Assembly: GCA_016187935.1 (NCBI GenBank)
Contig: JACPIU010000010.1
Coordinates: 239,444 to 303,443, forward strand
From: Bdellovibrio sp.
GTDB taxonomy: Bacteria; Bdellovibrionota; Bacteriovoracia; Bacteriovoracales; Bacteriovoracaceae
Length of the DNA stretch: 64,000 nucleotides
Direction of reading: 5' to 3'
A model generated the notes under the pieces. The model was not told the origin of the DNA and searched no databases. It worked only from the letters and a program-made list of their open reading frames with translations. Shown here piece after piece: positions 35,983-43,035 of this stretch. Each line of letters opens with the position of its first letter. The first letter of the stretch is position 1. A program made the position numbers and the translations under genes.

Positions 35983-36662
35983 GTTTGCACAGCTCCGTCT
36001 TTAATATGCACGACGCGGCTGACTCGACTTACCAGTTTTTCATCGTGAGTGGAAAATAAAAAAGTTACATTTTTATTTTTATTGAGCGAAAGCATCAGCT
36101 CAATGATTTTGCCGGAATTCTCCGAGTCAAGATTGGCGGTAGGTTCATCGGCAAGCACCAACAAGGGATGACCTGCCAAGGCCCTGGCGATCGCCACGCG
36201 CTGTCTTTGGCCTCCGGAGAGTTGATCCGGTCTGTTCTTGCTAAATGGCTCAAGTCCTACCTCAAGAATGGCCTCTTTAACTCGGCGTGCTCGCTCTTGT
36301 TCGCTTACCTCATGATTGATCAAGAGAGGTAACTCGACATTTTCATAAACTGAAAGGACCGGCACCAAATTGAAAGATTGAAAAATATAACCAATCTTTT
36401 GATTGCGAAGATCACTTTGCTGATTATCACTCATTTTGGAGATATCGACTCCGTCAATCAACACCACTCCCGAATCAGGCACATCGATACAGCCAATGAT
36501 ATTGAGTAAGGTACTTTTCCCCGAGCCAGAAGCCCCTACTACCGCAGTGAATTCGCCTCCATGAATTTCCAGATTAACGGATTTGAGAGCGCTGATACTG
36601 GTTTGCCCAAGCTGATAATTTTTATTAACAGCTTCTAATTTTACAATGCTTTTTTTCTGCAT
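35979..36662 (-). CDS. ABC transporter ATP-binding protein, LolD/MacB type
   Basis: 227 residues. Walker A GASGSGKSTLLN, signature LSGGQRQRVAIARAL, Walker B LLVLADEPTANLD, H-loop STHDEKLVSR. Sequence type matches the LolD/MacB/FtsE group that powers FtsX-like permeases. Overlaps the first permease gene by 4 bases. Function in cargo extraction from the inner membrane follows from the operon. Confidence 0.9.
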   Translation of the reverse strand: MQKKSIVKLEAVNKNYQLGQTSISALKSVNLEIHGGEFTAVVGASGSGKSTLLNIIGCIDVPDSGVVLIDGVDISKMSDNQQSDLRNQKIGYIFQSFNLVPVLSVYENVELPLLINHEVSEQERARRVKEAILEVGLEPFSKNRPDQLSGGQRQRVAIARALAGHPLLVLADEPTANLDSENSGKIIELMLSLNKNKNVTFLFSTHDEKLVSRVSRVVHIKDGAVQT

Positions 36663-36701
36663 CAGAACATCCTTATCGTGCTGGTTTCCTACTAAACATA
36701 T

Positions 36702-37976
36702 TTACCAAGAATGGCGATATCCCAAAGTGAACGCCGTCGATACATTACCTCTAAGTTCAGAATCTTCCTTCCCCATGGTGAATCCTAATGTTGCAAAAAG
36801 AGTCCCTGCTTCCCCTATGGCATTTTCTGAGCTTAGAAGTGAAGACATCGAATTGTCATGAATCGAAGCCAGTAAACGCCCATAGAGAGTCCAATCCTTA
36901 AATTTAAAAGCATCGGGAATTCTTAGGGAAGTAAATATGTAATCTTGGCCGGGAAAACTCAAACCATTTCTTTCGACGCGCGATGCATTCTGCTGCAATA
37001 GCATCAATTGCATGATGTTTTTTGAAGTAAGCGCAGTCCAGGCCCAAAAAACTTCCGCCTCTCCATAGCCTGCTTCCTGAAAAATCCATTCCAGACGGAC
37101 ATCGTTGCCATTTTCAAATACATAGCGCAGTCCGGTAACTGAATATTGATAGATATGTTGACTGCTTTTTTGGGATTGGGACATAGCAATCGTATTGTTG
37201 GCATCCTTGGTAGGGTACCATACGGCAGATCCCTTCTCCTGACTGGCATCAAGATAGAGTGAAAGACCCTCATAAAGTTCCAGATTGATATATTCTCCAA
37301 CCCAAGAATCTTCCTGATACCTATGGCCTAAGACGAGACCGACATAATCGGCCCCTCCGTTCCACGCATATTCACTCTTGAGAACCACTTTCTGGGTGAA
37401 TTTTTCTTCTGCAATAAATTCTGGATCGCCATTCTCCGATATTTCCACCAAGAGCACCTCGCTCAATTCTTGCAGGGGAGTGTAGTTTATTCGCAGCAGA
37501 TGATGGCCGCGTGTTTCGTAAAGAACATCTTTCACTTGAATAGTCTCATGAAAGATTTGATTGCTGGGACTAGCGGCTTCGGCCGGCCCCCATTGGAAGT
37601 TTTGTAGTCCATAGGTCAATGTCAGCCCTTCCATGGCCGCATACGAGAGATAGGCTTCACTCCATTTTATTTTTCCAGAGGTTTCGGAGTCGGTTTGATT
37701 GTCGCTCCAGGTGGTATGCGAGAAAGTTCCAATCAGCCGTGGGCGCGTTCGGAGCACGAAGGGATCATGAATCAATTTTACATCCGGTCTGATCTCGGAG
37801 GTTCCCAGCCATTGCGGCAATTGCAATGTGCTATTGTCGGGATTGAGCGGTGATTCCACCAGGTCGCGGTAACTGACGGCATTCCACCACGAGAGCGAGG
37901 ATTGCATTGCCCCCTCTGAGGCCAGAGACAATTGTAAAGGCATCCAAAGTGCAATGAGAGCGACCAGTTTTTGCAT
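36702..37976 (-). CDS. Predicted outer-membrane beta-barrel protein of the ABC operon
   Basis: About 424 residues. Signal peptide (MQKLVALIALWMPLQLSLAS) and many alternating aromatic strands (GLQNFQWGPAEAASP, YVGLVLGHRYQEDSWVGEY, EFNWIFQEAGY-like LEWIFQEAGYGEAEVFWAW), ending with AFTLGYRHSW, a terminal aromatic compatible with outer-membrane insertion. First gene of the five-gene ABC operon; it could be the receiver or exit channel for the cargo of the LolA-like protein. Forty bases separate it from the ATPase gene. Its promoter would lie just beyond the terminator of the 17-aa peptide gene. Confidence 0.65.
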   Translation of the reverse strand: MQKLVALIALWMPLQLSLASEGAMQSSLSWWNAVSYRDLVESPLNPDNSTLQLPQWLGTSEIRPDVKLIHDPFVLRTRPRLIGTFSHTTWSDNQTDSETSGKIKWSEAYLSYAAMEGLTLTYGLQNFQWGPAEAASPSNQIFHETIQVKDVLYETRGHHLLRINYTPLQELSEVLLVEISENGDPEFIAEEKFTQKVVLKSEYAWNGGADYVGLVLGHRYQEDSWVGEYINLELYEGLSLYLDASQEKGSAVWYPTKDANNTIAMSQSQKSSQHIYQYSVTGLRYVFENGNDVRLEWIFQEAGYGEAEVFWAWTALTSKNIMQLMLLQQNASRVERNGLSFPGQDYIFTSLRIPDAFKFKDWTLYGRLLASIHDNSMSSLLSSENAIGEAGTLFATLGFTMGKEDSELRGNVSTAFTLGYRHSW

Positions 37977-38036
37977 GATCACCGCGTTAATATAAATTTG
38001 ATAGTATCTTGGTGGAGGTGAAAGAGGTTTGCAATA

Positions 38037-38067
38037 CAAAAAAAAACCGCAGGTGTTTGCCTGCGGG
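38037..38067 (-). terminator. Intrinsic terminator of the 17-residue peptide gene
   Basis: Read on the minus strand: stem CCGCAGG/CCTGCGG (38060-38066 with 38047-38053), six-base loop, then nine or more U (the A run ending at 38046). A strong Rho-independent terminator starting 26 bases after the peptide stop codon and insulating the ABC operon from it. Confidence 0.85.
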
Positions 38068-38092
38068 TTTGAGTAAAAAAAGTAAATTTAAA

Positions 38093-38146
38093 TTAACCGC
38101 GAACGGTGCAAAGGATAACTTTCTTTTTGGTTTTTTTGCTTTTCAT
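38093..38146 (-). CDS. 17-residue Lys-rich peptide, candidate RiPP precursor
   Basis: Too short for ordinary gene callers. Translation: MKSKKTKKKVILCTVRG. The ATG has GAGGAAATT directly upstream (GTGAGG, about six bases' spacing), and in-frame TAA lies 15 bases before the ATG, so the start is fixed. It has its own TTGACA/TAAAAA promoter (38189-38217) and a strong terminator. The N-terminal half is basic (six Lys) and the C-terminal half, VILCTVRG, holds one Cys followed by Thr, both residues a YcaO enzyme can cyclise. It lies beside a YcaO, three B12 radical SAM enzymes and an acylation set. If a RiPP, the leader is unusually short, comparable only with PqqA or microcin C precursors. Modification itself is inferred. 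Confidence 0.75.
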   Translation of the reverse strand: MKSKKTKKKVILCTVRG

Positions 38147-38165
38147 AATTTCCTCACTTCTTTAG

Positions 38166-38182
38166 GTTTAGAATAGCTAAAC
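38166..38182 (-). other. Small hairpin just upstream of the peptide ribosome site
   Basis: GTTTAG-CTATT-CTAAAC on the minus strand, a perfect 6-bp stem in the 5' leader of the peptide transcript. It may stabilise the mRNA or adjust access to the ribosome site. Confidence 0.4.
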
Positions 38183-38188
38183 ACTTTC

Positions 38189-38217
38189 TTTTTAGGCCCC
38201 AGTCTGGTGTTTGTCAA
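38189..38217 (-). promoter_or_regulatory. Promoter of the 17-residue peptide gene
   Basis: On the minus strand: TTGACA (38212-38217, perfect -35) then exactly 17 bases and TAAAAA (38189-38194, 4 of 6 to the -10 consensus). It lies in the 86-base gap between the radical SAM gene and the peptide, giving the peptide its own promoter and so higher expression than the enzymes. Confidence 0.6.
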
Positions 38218-38232
38218 ACGGATTGTAATAAA

Positions 38233-39546
38233 TCACGGCTTCTGCTGCTTGGCGGACCGGGGGGCCTTGGACATAATTCTTTCAATTGCTTGAGAGGGAT
38301 CATAATCCGAGTGATATTTTAGAAAAGATTTCATTGAAGGTTTAAAGTCTAAAACATCGGTCCATTCGCAATAGTCTTCCCAAGAAAAGCTGTTTCTATC
38401 ATATAACTTATTAAAAATAGGTGAGCCCATATAGGGTAGGAGGTAGAAAACCTCAACTCCATCGATAGGCCCTTCTTCGATAAGTTTGAGGGTGGCCTCA
38501 TGATCTTTCTTACTTTCGCCTGGGACCCCAACAATAAAGTATCCAAAAGACTTGATGGCATGTTTGCGACATAGCTGGAGAGTCTTTTTGATATCTGGCA
38601 CTGAAATGCCCTTTTGGATACGATCCAGGATGGTCTGGCTGCCTGATTCGATGCCAAAGAAGAGTTGTTCAAGTCCCGATTTTTTTAGCAAAGGATAGAG
38701 GTCTGGTTCAAGGGAATTGACGCGGGCATGGGCCTCCCAACGGATTTTGAGTTTTTTTTGCAGTATTTTTTCACAAAATTCGATTAAGCGAGATTTGGAA
38801 TGTACGAATAAATCATCAATGAAAAAAAAGTGATTGGTTTTATATTTTTTCATGCAAAATTCAATTTCGGCAATGACGCTGTCGGCACTTCGCAGGCGAA
38901 TTTTGTTACCCATACCGGATTTGTCACAGAAAAGGCAGACATGCGGGCAGCCGCGGGAAGTTACAATTCTGATGAGACGCTCACCGGTGATTTTTTTCTG
39001 CAATTTCAAATAAAAATTCTGGTCGATTAAATCGCGATCAGGAAAAGGCAGATTATCCAAATTTTCCATCAAAGCATCTTGCTGTTTTGACAAGGTTATT
39101 TTGCCCTTTTTCAAATAGGCCAAGTTGGGAACATTTTCCGGCGAGAAATTTCCTGCCTGCATTTGGGTCAGGAGCTGGTTGAATGGAATTTCCCCTTCGT
39201 TGAGGACGATATAGTCTGCGCATCCATGAGAGAAAATATATTCGAGGGGAAAACTTGCCGGACCTCTGCCTCCGGCGACAATTATTTTTTGCGGATATTT
39301 TTTCTTGAGAAAGTGAGTTAACTCAAAGAACTCACGAATATCGTAGTGGTAGGTACTTATTCCGATAACCGGGGAGGTGATGCTATTGATAAGCGTTTTA
39401 TATTTTTTATCCGAGAGGATCTGGCCGTTGATCAGTTTTACGCTATGACCGTGTTGCTTTACGAAAGAAGAGATATAAGGAATACCGAATGAGAAGATGG
39501 CGACAGTGAGGTCTTCTACCTTGGGGATAATAAAAGTTACTTCCAT
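38233..39546 (-). CDS. B12-binding-domain radical SAM enzyme (rSAM 1)
   Basis: 437 residues. Residues 1-130 form a cobalamin-binding-like Rossmann domain (VIGISTYHY, KIIVAGGRGPASFP, DYIVLNEGE). The radical SAM cluster is Cys200-x3-Cys204-x2-Cys207 (SRGCPHVCLFCDKSG), followed by FFFIDDLFVHSKSRL and GIESGSQTILDRIQKGI, typical of this superfamily. Such enzymes methylate unactivated carbons or do other cobalamin-linked radical chemistry. It is immediately upstream of the peptide gene on the same strand. Its likely substrate is that peptide, by position only. Shares a short intergenic promoter region with the divergent rSAM 2. Confidence 0.85.
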   Translation of the reverse strand: MEVTFIIPKVEDLTVAIFSFGIPYISSFVKQHGHSVKLINGQILSDKKYKTLINSITSPVIGISTYHYDIREFFELTHFLKKKYPQKIIVAGGRGPASFPLEYIFSHGCADYIVLNEGEIPFNQLLTQMQAGNFSPENVPNLAYLKKGKITLSKQQDALMENLDNLPFPDRDLIDQNFYLKLQKKITGERLIRIVTSRGCPHVCLFCDKSGMGNKIRLRSADSVIAEIEFCMKKYKTNHFFFIDDLFVHSKSRLIEFCEKILQKKLKIRWEAHARVNSLEPDLYPLLKKSGLEQLFFGIESGSQTILDRIQKGISVPDIKKTLQLCRKHAIKSFGYFIVGVPGESKKDHEATLKLIEEGPIDGVEVFYLLPYMGSPIFNKLYDRNSFSWEDYCEWTDVLDFKPSMKSFLKYHSDYDPSQAIERIMSKAPRSAKQQKP

Positions 39547-39610
39547 AATGAATTACGCTACTATTGCTGGTGCTCTTATTCAATATTTATAAAAAAACCC
39601 TTATGATGAA

Positions 39611-40981
39611 ATGATGAGATCCAAAAAAATATCCATTGTCGGCCTGATCACCCCCTTTTATTTAGGAATGTTAAAGAAAATGCGAACGGCCGGAAAAATT
39701 GTCAAAATGACCGGCAGTGGGAAGGAATATTTTGCCACTAACCTTTGGCTGGCCACGATTTTAAATCAGATGGGATATGAAGTTGAGCAATTGTGTGAAA
39801 TCAACGGTGAAGTTAGGCCCGAGCATATAACCGGCGATACCGTGATGATCAACGTCTACACCGCCACCGCCAATAAATGTTATCACTTGGCGACACAACT
39901 GAAAGATCGAAAAATTATTATGGGAGGCCCTCACATCGCCCATTATTATGAGGAGGCAAGTTGTCATGCCGATCATGTCATTGTCGGGGAACTTGAAAAT
40001 GTAATAGACGGTGTCTTGAAAGGAACAGACCAGCGCAAAATTATTTTTGGTGAACAAGTCAAGAATCTTGATTCGTTGCCATTCATGAACTACGGCCTTT
40101 TGGATTTTAAACCAGATTTTGTCCGGCCATTTTTTTCCCGCGGTTGTAACCATCATTGTAGCTTTTGTGACATTCCCACGATCTGGGGAGATGGGTGGAG
40201 AACTTCTTCAGTGGACAGAATGGTGGCAGAGTTCAGCTCGATGGCCAAATTCTTCGGAGGCGAGGTTCCGAGGGTGGATTTCATGGAGCCCAATTGGATT
40301 GCAAGTGCTAAGCGCATCAGAGAGTTTTTGCAAAGAATTCGTGCTGAAGGGATAAAAATTAAACATATGGGGGCCGACTGCACTCTCAATTTTGTTAATG
40401 ACGATGAATTAGTACGGGAAATGCAACACCATAAGATCACGTTAGGAATAGGTTTTGAAACCGTCAATCCGGTCACACGTTCGAAAAAAGAAAATCAACT
40501 TGGCAAAACCAAAGAAACAGAAATTTATTTCGATGCCATTAAGAAATTACAGGATCAAGGAGTTTGGGTGCATGGATTTTTCAGCTATGGATATGAAGAG
40601 GACACTCCTGATTCATTAAAAATCATCGAAGATTTTGTGCATAAATCCAAGATGAATTCTTTTGCTCTCAGCATTCTCACGCCATTCGGCGTTTCCCCGC
40701 TGGGGAAGAAGATGAGGGCCGAGCAACGTATTTTAACCGAGGACTGGGATTATTACGATTATTTACACTTTGTCTATCGCCCGGCCTCTATGACGGCCTA
40801 TGAGGCCCAAAAATCCTTCAATGATTTTATGATTAAATACTATACCCCGCTCAAAGGTGCCGGGAAAATGATTCAAGGAAGGGTGAGAGAAGGATTTAAA
40901 CACCTCATCATGAGTTCTTTTTTCAATAAATTGCAAAAGCATACGCAACCATATTTGGAATTCCTTCAAAATGGAAAATAG
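39611..40981 (+). CDS. B12-binding-domain radical SAM enzyme (rSAM 2)
   Basis: 456 residues. N-terminal cobalamin-type domain (MGYEVEQLCEING, KIIMGGPHIAHYYEEASC, DHVIVGELENVI), then the cluster Cys179-x3-Cys183-x2-Cys186 (FFSRGCNHHCSFCDIPT). The C-terminal part is a TIM-barrel core plus an extra about 100-residue region. ATG at 39611 or 39614; neither ribosome site is strong. Its stop overlaps the YcaO gene by 11 bases, so the two are translationally coupled and probably act on the same substrate. Function as peptide or lipid radical enzyme is inferred from the cluster. Confidence 0.85.
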   Translation: MMRSKKISIVGLITPFYLGMLKKMRTAGKIVKMTGSGKEYFATNLWLATILNQMGYEVEQLCEINGEVRPEHITGDTVMINVYTATANKCYHLATQLKDRKIIMGGPHIAHYYEEASCHADHVIVGELENVIDGVLKGTDQRKIIFGEQVKNLDSLPFMNYGLLDFKPDFVRPFFSRGCNHHCSFCDIPTIWGDGWRTSSVDRMVAEFSSMAKFFGGEVPRVDFMEPNWIASAKRIREFLQRIRAEGIKIKHMGADCTLNFVNDDELVREMQHHKITLGIGFETVNPVTRSKKENQLGKTKETEIYFDAIKKLQDQGVWVHGFFSYGYEEDTPDSLKIIEDFVHKSKMNSFALSILTPFGVSPLGKKMRAEQRILTEDWDYYDYLHFVYRPASMTAYEAQKSFNDFMIKYYTPLKGAGKMIQGRVREGFKHLIMSSFFNKLQKHTQPYLEFLQNGK

Positions 40982-42170
40982 GAAAAAACAGCTCAAAACG
41001 ATGATGTCTTTGGGGGCGCCCAATGAGGTTGAGAAGATTGACGGCCTCTATTTCGCCTCGACAAAATCCGGGTGCGGAGGATTTTCATGCGACAAAGATT
41101 TGGCAATTATCCAGGCCATTGGGGAAGATATAGAACGGCATGCTTTAAGAAAATATATTTTGAAGCAACTGCCGTTTGGAAGTTACCAACAACTTTGCGG
41201 AAAGCTGAGATTGTTAAATCCGTCCGAGCTTTTGCTTTTTTCTGAGGCCCAATATAAGTTGCCTGATTTCGCTTTTGTGCCATTTTCATCCAAGTCTGAA
41301 ACTCATTGGGTTGAGACCAGGGAAATTCTCAGTGGCCAGAAAATCTATATCCCTGCCCCCTTCATTTTTCTTTCTTACCAAAAAAAGGAATGCCGTAAGC
41401 CATTTATTATCCCCACTTCATCGGGGACAGCATGCCATCAGAGTTTTGAACAGGCGGCGCTCTCGGCCATTTATGAATTAGTTGAAAGAGATGCCATTTT
41501 GGGGATGTGGTATAAAAAATATTCTCCGCCTAAAATCGGCCAGTCATTGAGCATGAAAAAGACAATTAAAAAGATTTTTCCCGACAAGGATGAAGTGATT
41601 TCTTTCTATGATTTAAAATCCGATCTGGGTATTCCCGTGGTTCTGGCCAAATGTCAGGGAAGGGGATTTAGTTCATTTGGTTCTTCCTGCAATTTCGACT
41701 ATCAAAGAGCGATGGAGAAGGCCCTCCTCGAATGTTTTCAGACCAGCTATGCCATAAAGAATCTGCGTGAGGATAATCACATTGAACAGAAAGCGGAAAA
41801 TGAAATAAATGATTTTATCGACCATCTTTTATATTATGCCCGTGAAGAAAACCAGAAATATTTGAATTTTCTTGATGAAGGAAAGGCCATCATCTCTGAA
41901 CGCAGAAAAAAAATGCCACTGCCTTTGGAAAAAATCACAAAGAAATTTCTCCACAATGGCCTGGGACCTCTCTATCTGGCGGATATCACACCGCTAAAAA
42001 TCAAAGCATCCGGTCTCTCGGTTGTGAGGGCCTTTTGTCCGGCATTGCTTCAACTTAATGTCGGTCCAGCGAATAGATATCTTGCCAACCCTAGGGCCTT
42101 TGCTTGGAAACAGTTTTGCCGCGAAGGAAAGATGAAAAACTTAAACCCTAAACCCCATCCATTTGCTTAA
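40971..42170 (+). CDS. YcaO cyclodehydratase-like protein
   Basis: 399 residues. YcaO nucleotide-site motifs are present: AIGEDIERHALRK (about 49-61), GTACHQSFEQAALSAIYELVERDAI (GTA at 152, ELVERDAI near 170) and EKALLECFQTS (249-259). The C-terminus is PKPHPFA, close to the Pro-rich tail of azoline-forming YcaO enzymes. YcaO uses ATP to activate a peptide amide so that Cys, Ser or Thr attacks it, forming an azoline ring; some related YcaO proteins make amidines or thioamides. There is no TfuA partner (thioamide) nor an E1-like or RRE partner gene nearby, so it would act alone as bottromycin YcaO enzymes do. Coupled to rSAM 2; 3' end overlaps the convergent hydrolase. Confidence 0.88.
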   Translation: MENRKKQLKTMMSLGAPNEVEKIDGLYFASTKSGCGGFSCDKDLAIIQAIGEDIERHALRKYILKQLPFGSYQQLCGKLRLLNPSELLLFSEAQYKLPDFAFVPFSSKSETHWVETREILSGQKIYIPAPFIFLSYQKKECRKPFIIPTSSGTACHQSFEQAALSAIYELVERDAILGMWYKKYSPPKIGQSLSMKKTIKKIFPDKDEVISFYDLKSDLGIPVVLAKCQGRGFSSFGSSCNFDYQRAMEKALLECFQTSYAIKNLREDNHIEQKAENEINDFIDHLLYYAREENQKYLNFLDEGKAIISERRKKMPLPLEKITKKFLHNGLGPLYLADITPLKIKASGLSVVRAFCPALLQLNVGPANRYLANPRAFAWKQFCREGKMKNLNPKPHPFA

Positions 42171-43035
42171 TAAGATTATTTTGCAGCCACTTATGCAAGA
42201 GTTCAAAAGAGTTTTCCCGCGTGGCATCGTTGAGAGCATCATGATAAGTGTCTTTTAGTTCGCAGTATTCTTTGAAGGGAGACTGAATTTTGGCAAAAAT
42301 TTCTATGTTCACCTGTTTGTCGGTAACCATGTCGATTTCCGATTGAAAAAATAACATGGGTTGTTTGAGACAGATTGTCATAGTGTTCATATTGGAAATG
42401 CATTTTTGCATTTCATCAAGGTAGCGAAGAGAAATTTTATGCACATTGAATGAATCGTGAATAATTTCTTCCACGGTATGGCCTTCTCTCCAAAAAGCGC
42501 CTCTTTTTCCACCGATGGAAACGCGAAGCTCTGGCGCCAATAGTTTGAGAATATTAAAGAGTGATAGCATGAGCAAATTGGGTTTTCCCCATATAGGAGC
42601 GGCCAGAGGAGAGAAGATGACGAGCGCGGAGAGTGGTGTTGTTGGGAAGCGTTCAAGAAAATTGAAGGCCATGGCCCCACCAAGGCAGGGGCCTATCAGG
42701 ATTATTCTTCGATCTCGATTCTCTTCGTGCAGTTTTTGAAGCAGAAAATTTATGTCTTGGTAATAATACTCGAAAGAGTCGATATGTCCGCGCTTCCCCG
42801 ATGATCTTCCGAAGCCGCGAAAATCAAGCGCTTGTGTTTGATAACCAAACTTCGCCATATAATTTCCAAAATTAGCGAAGACAACATTGGTGACTCCAAC
42901 GCCTGGGAGACAAAAGAAGATCACTTCGTTAGATACACTTTTCAAAGGCCCCCAACGTCTTTGAAATATTTTCAAACCGGGTGCGATCACTGTTTCTGTC
43001 GAAGTCAATTTAACATTAGGGTCCGTTAAACTCAT
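42148..43035 (-). CDS. Alpha/beta hydrolase with Cys at the nucleophile position
   Basis: 295 residues of the serine aminopeptidase S33/monoacylglycerol-lipase group: oxyanion region CLPGVGVTNVVF, DFRGFGRSSG, then the nucleophile elbow GPCLGG with Cys117 where Ser is expected (GxSxG). The acid and His are present (Asp235 in SEIDMVTD, His265 in DTYHDALND). A Cys nucleophile favours acyl transfer or thioester chemistry, as in PHA synthases. Starts with an ATGA overlap on the FAAL-GNAT gene, so it is the third gene of the ACP operon. It may process or release acylated peptide, or act as an acyltransferase; this is inference. Confidence 0.8.
   Translation of the reverse strand: MSLTDPNVKLTSTETVIAPGLKIFQRRWGPLKSVSNEVIFFCLPGVGVTNVVFANFGNYMAKFGYQTQALDFRGFGRSSGKRGHIDSFEYYYQDINFLLQKLHEENRDRRIILIGPCLGGAMAFNFLERFPTTPLSALVIFSPLAAPIWGKPNLLMLSLFNILKLLAPELRVSIGGKRGAFWREGHTVEEIIHDSFNVHKISLRYLDEMQKCISNMNTMTICLKQPMLFFQSEIDMVTDKQVNIEIFAKIQSPFKEYCELKDTYHDALNDATRENSFELLHKWLQNNLIKQMDGV

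Noticed and set aside
39547..39610. Second short peptide gene between the divergent radical SAM genes
   Set aside because: No ATG with ribosome site and open frame in the 64 bases; the only short peptide with full signals is at 38093-38146.
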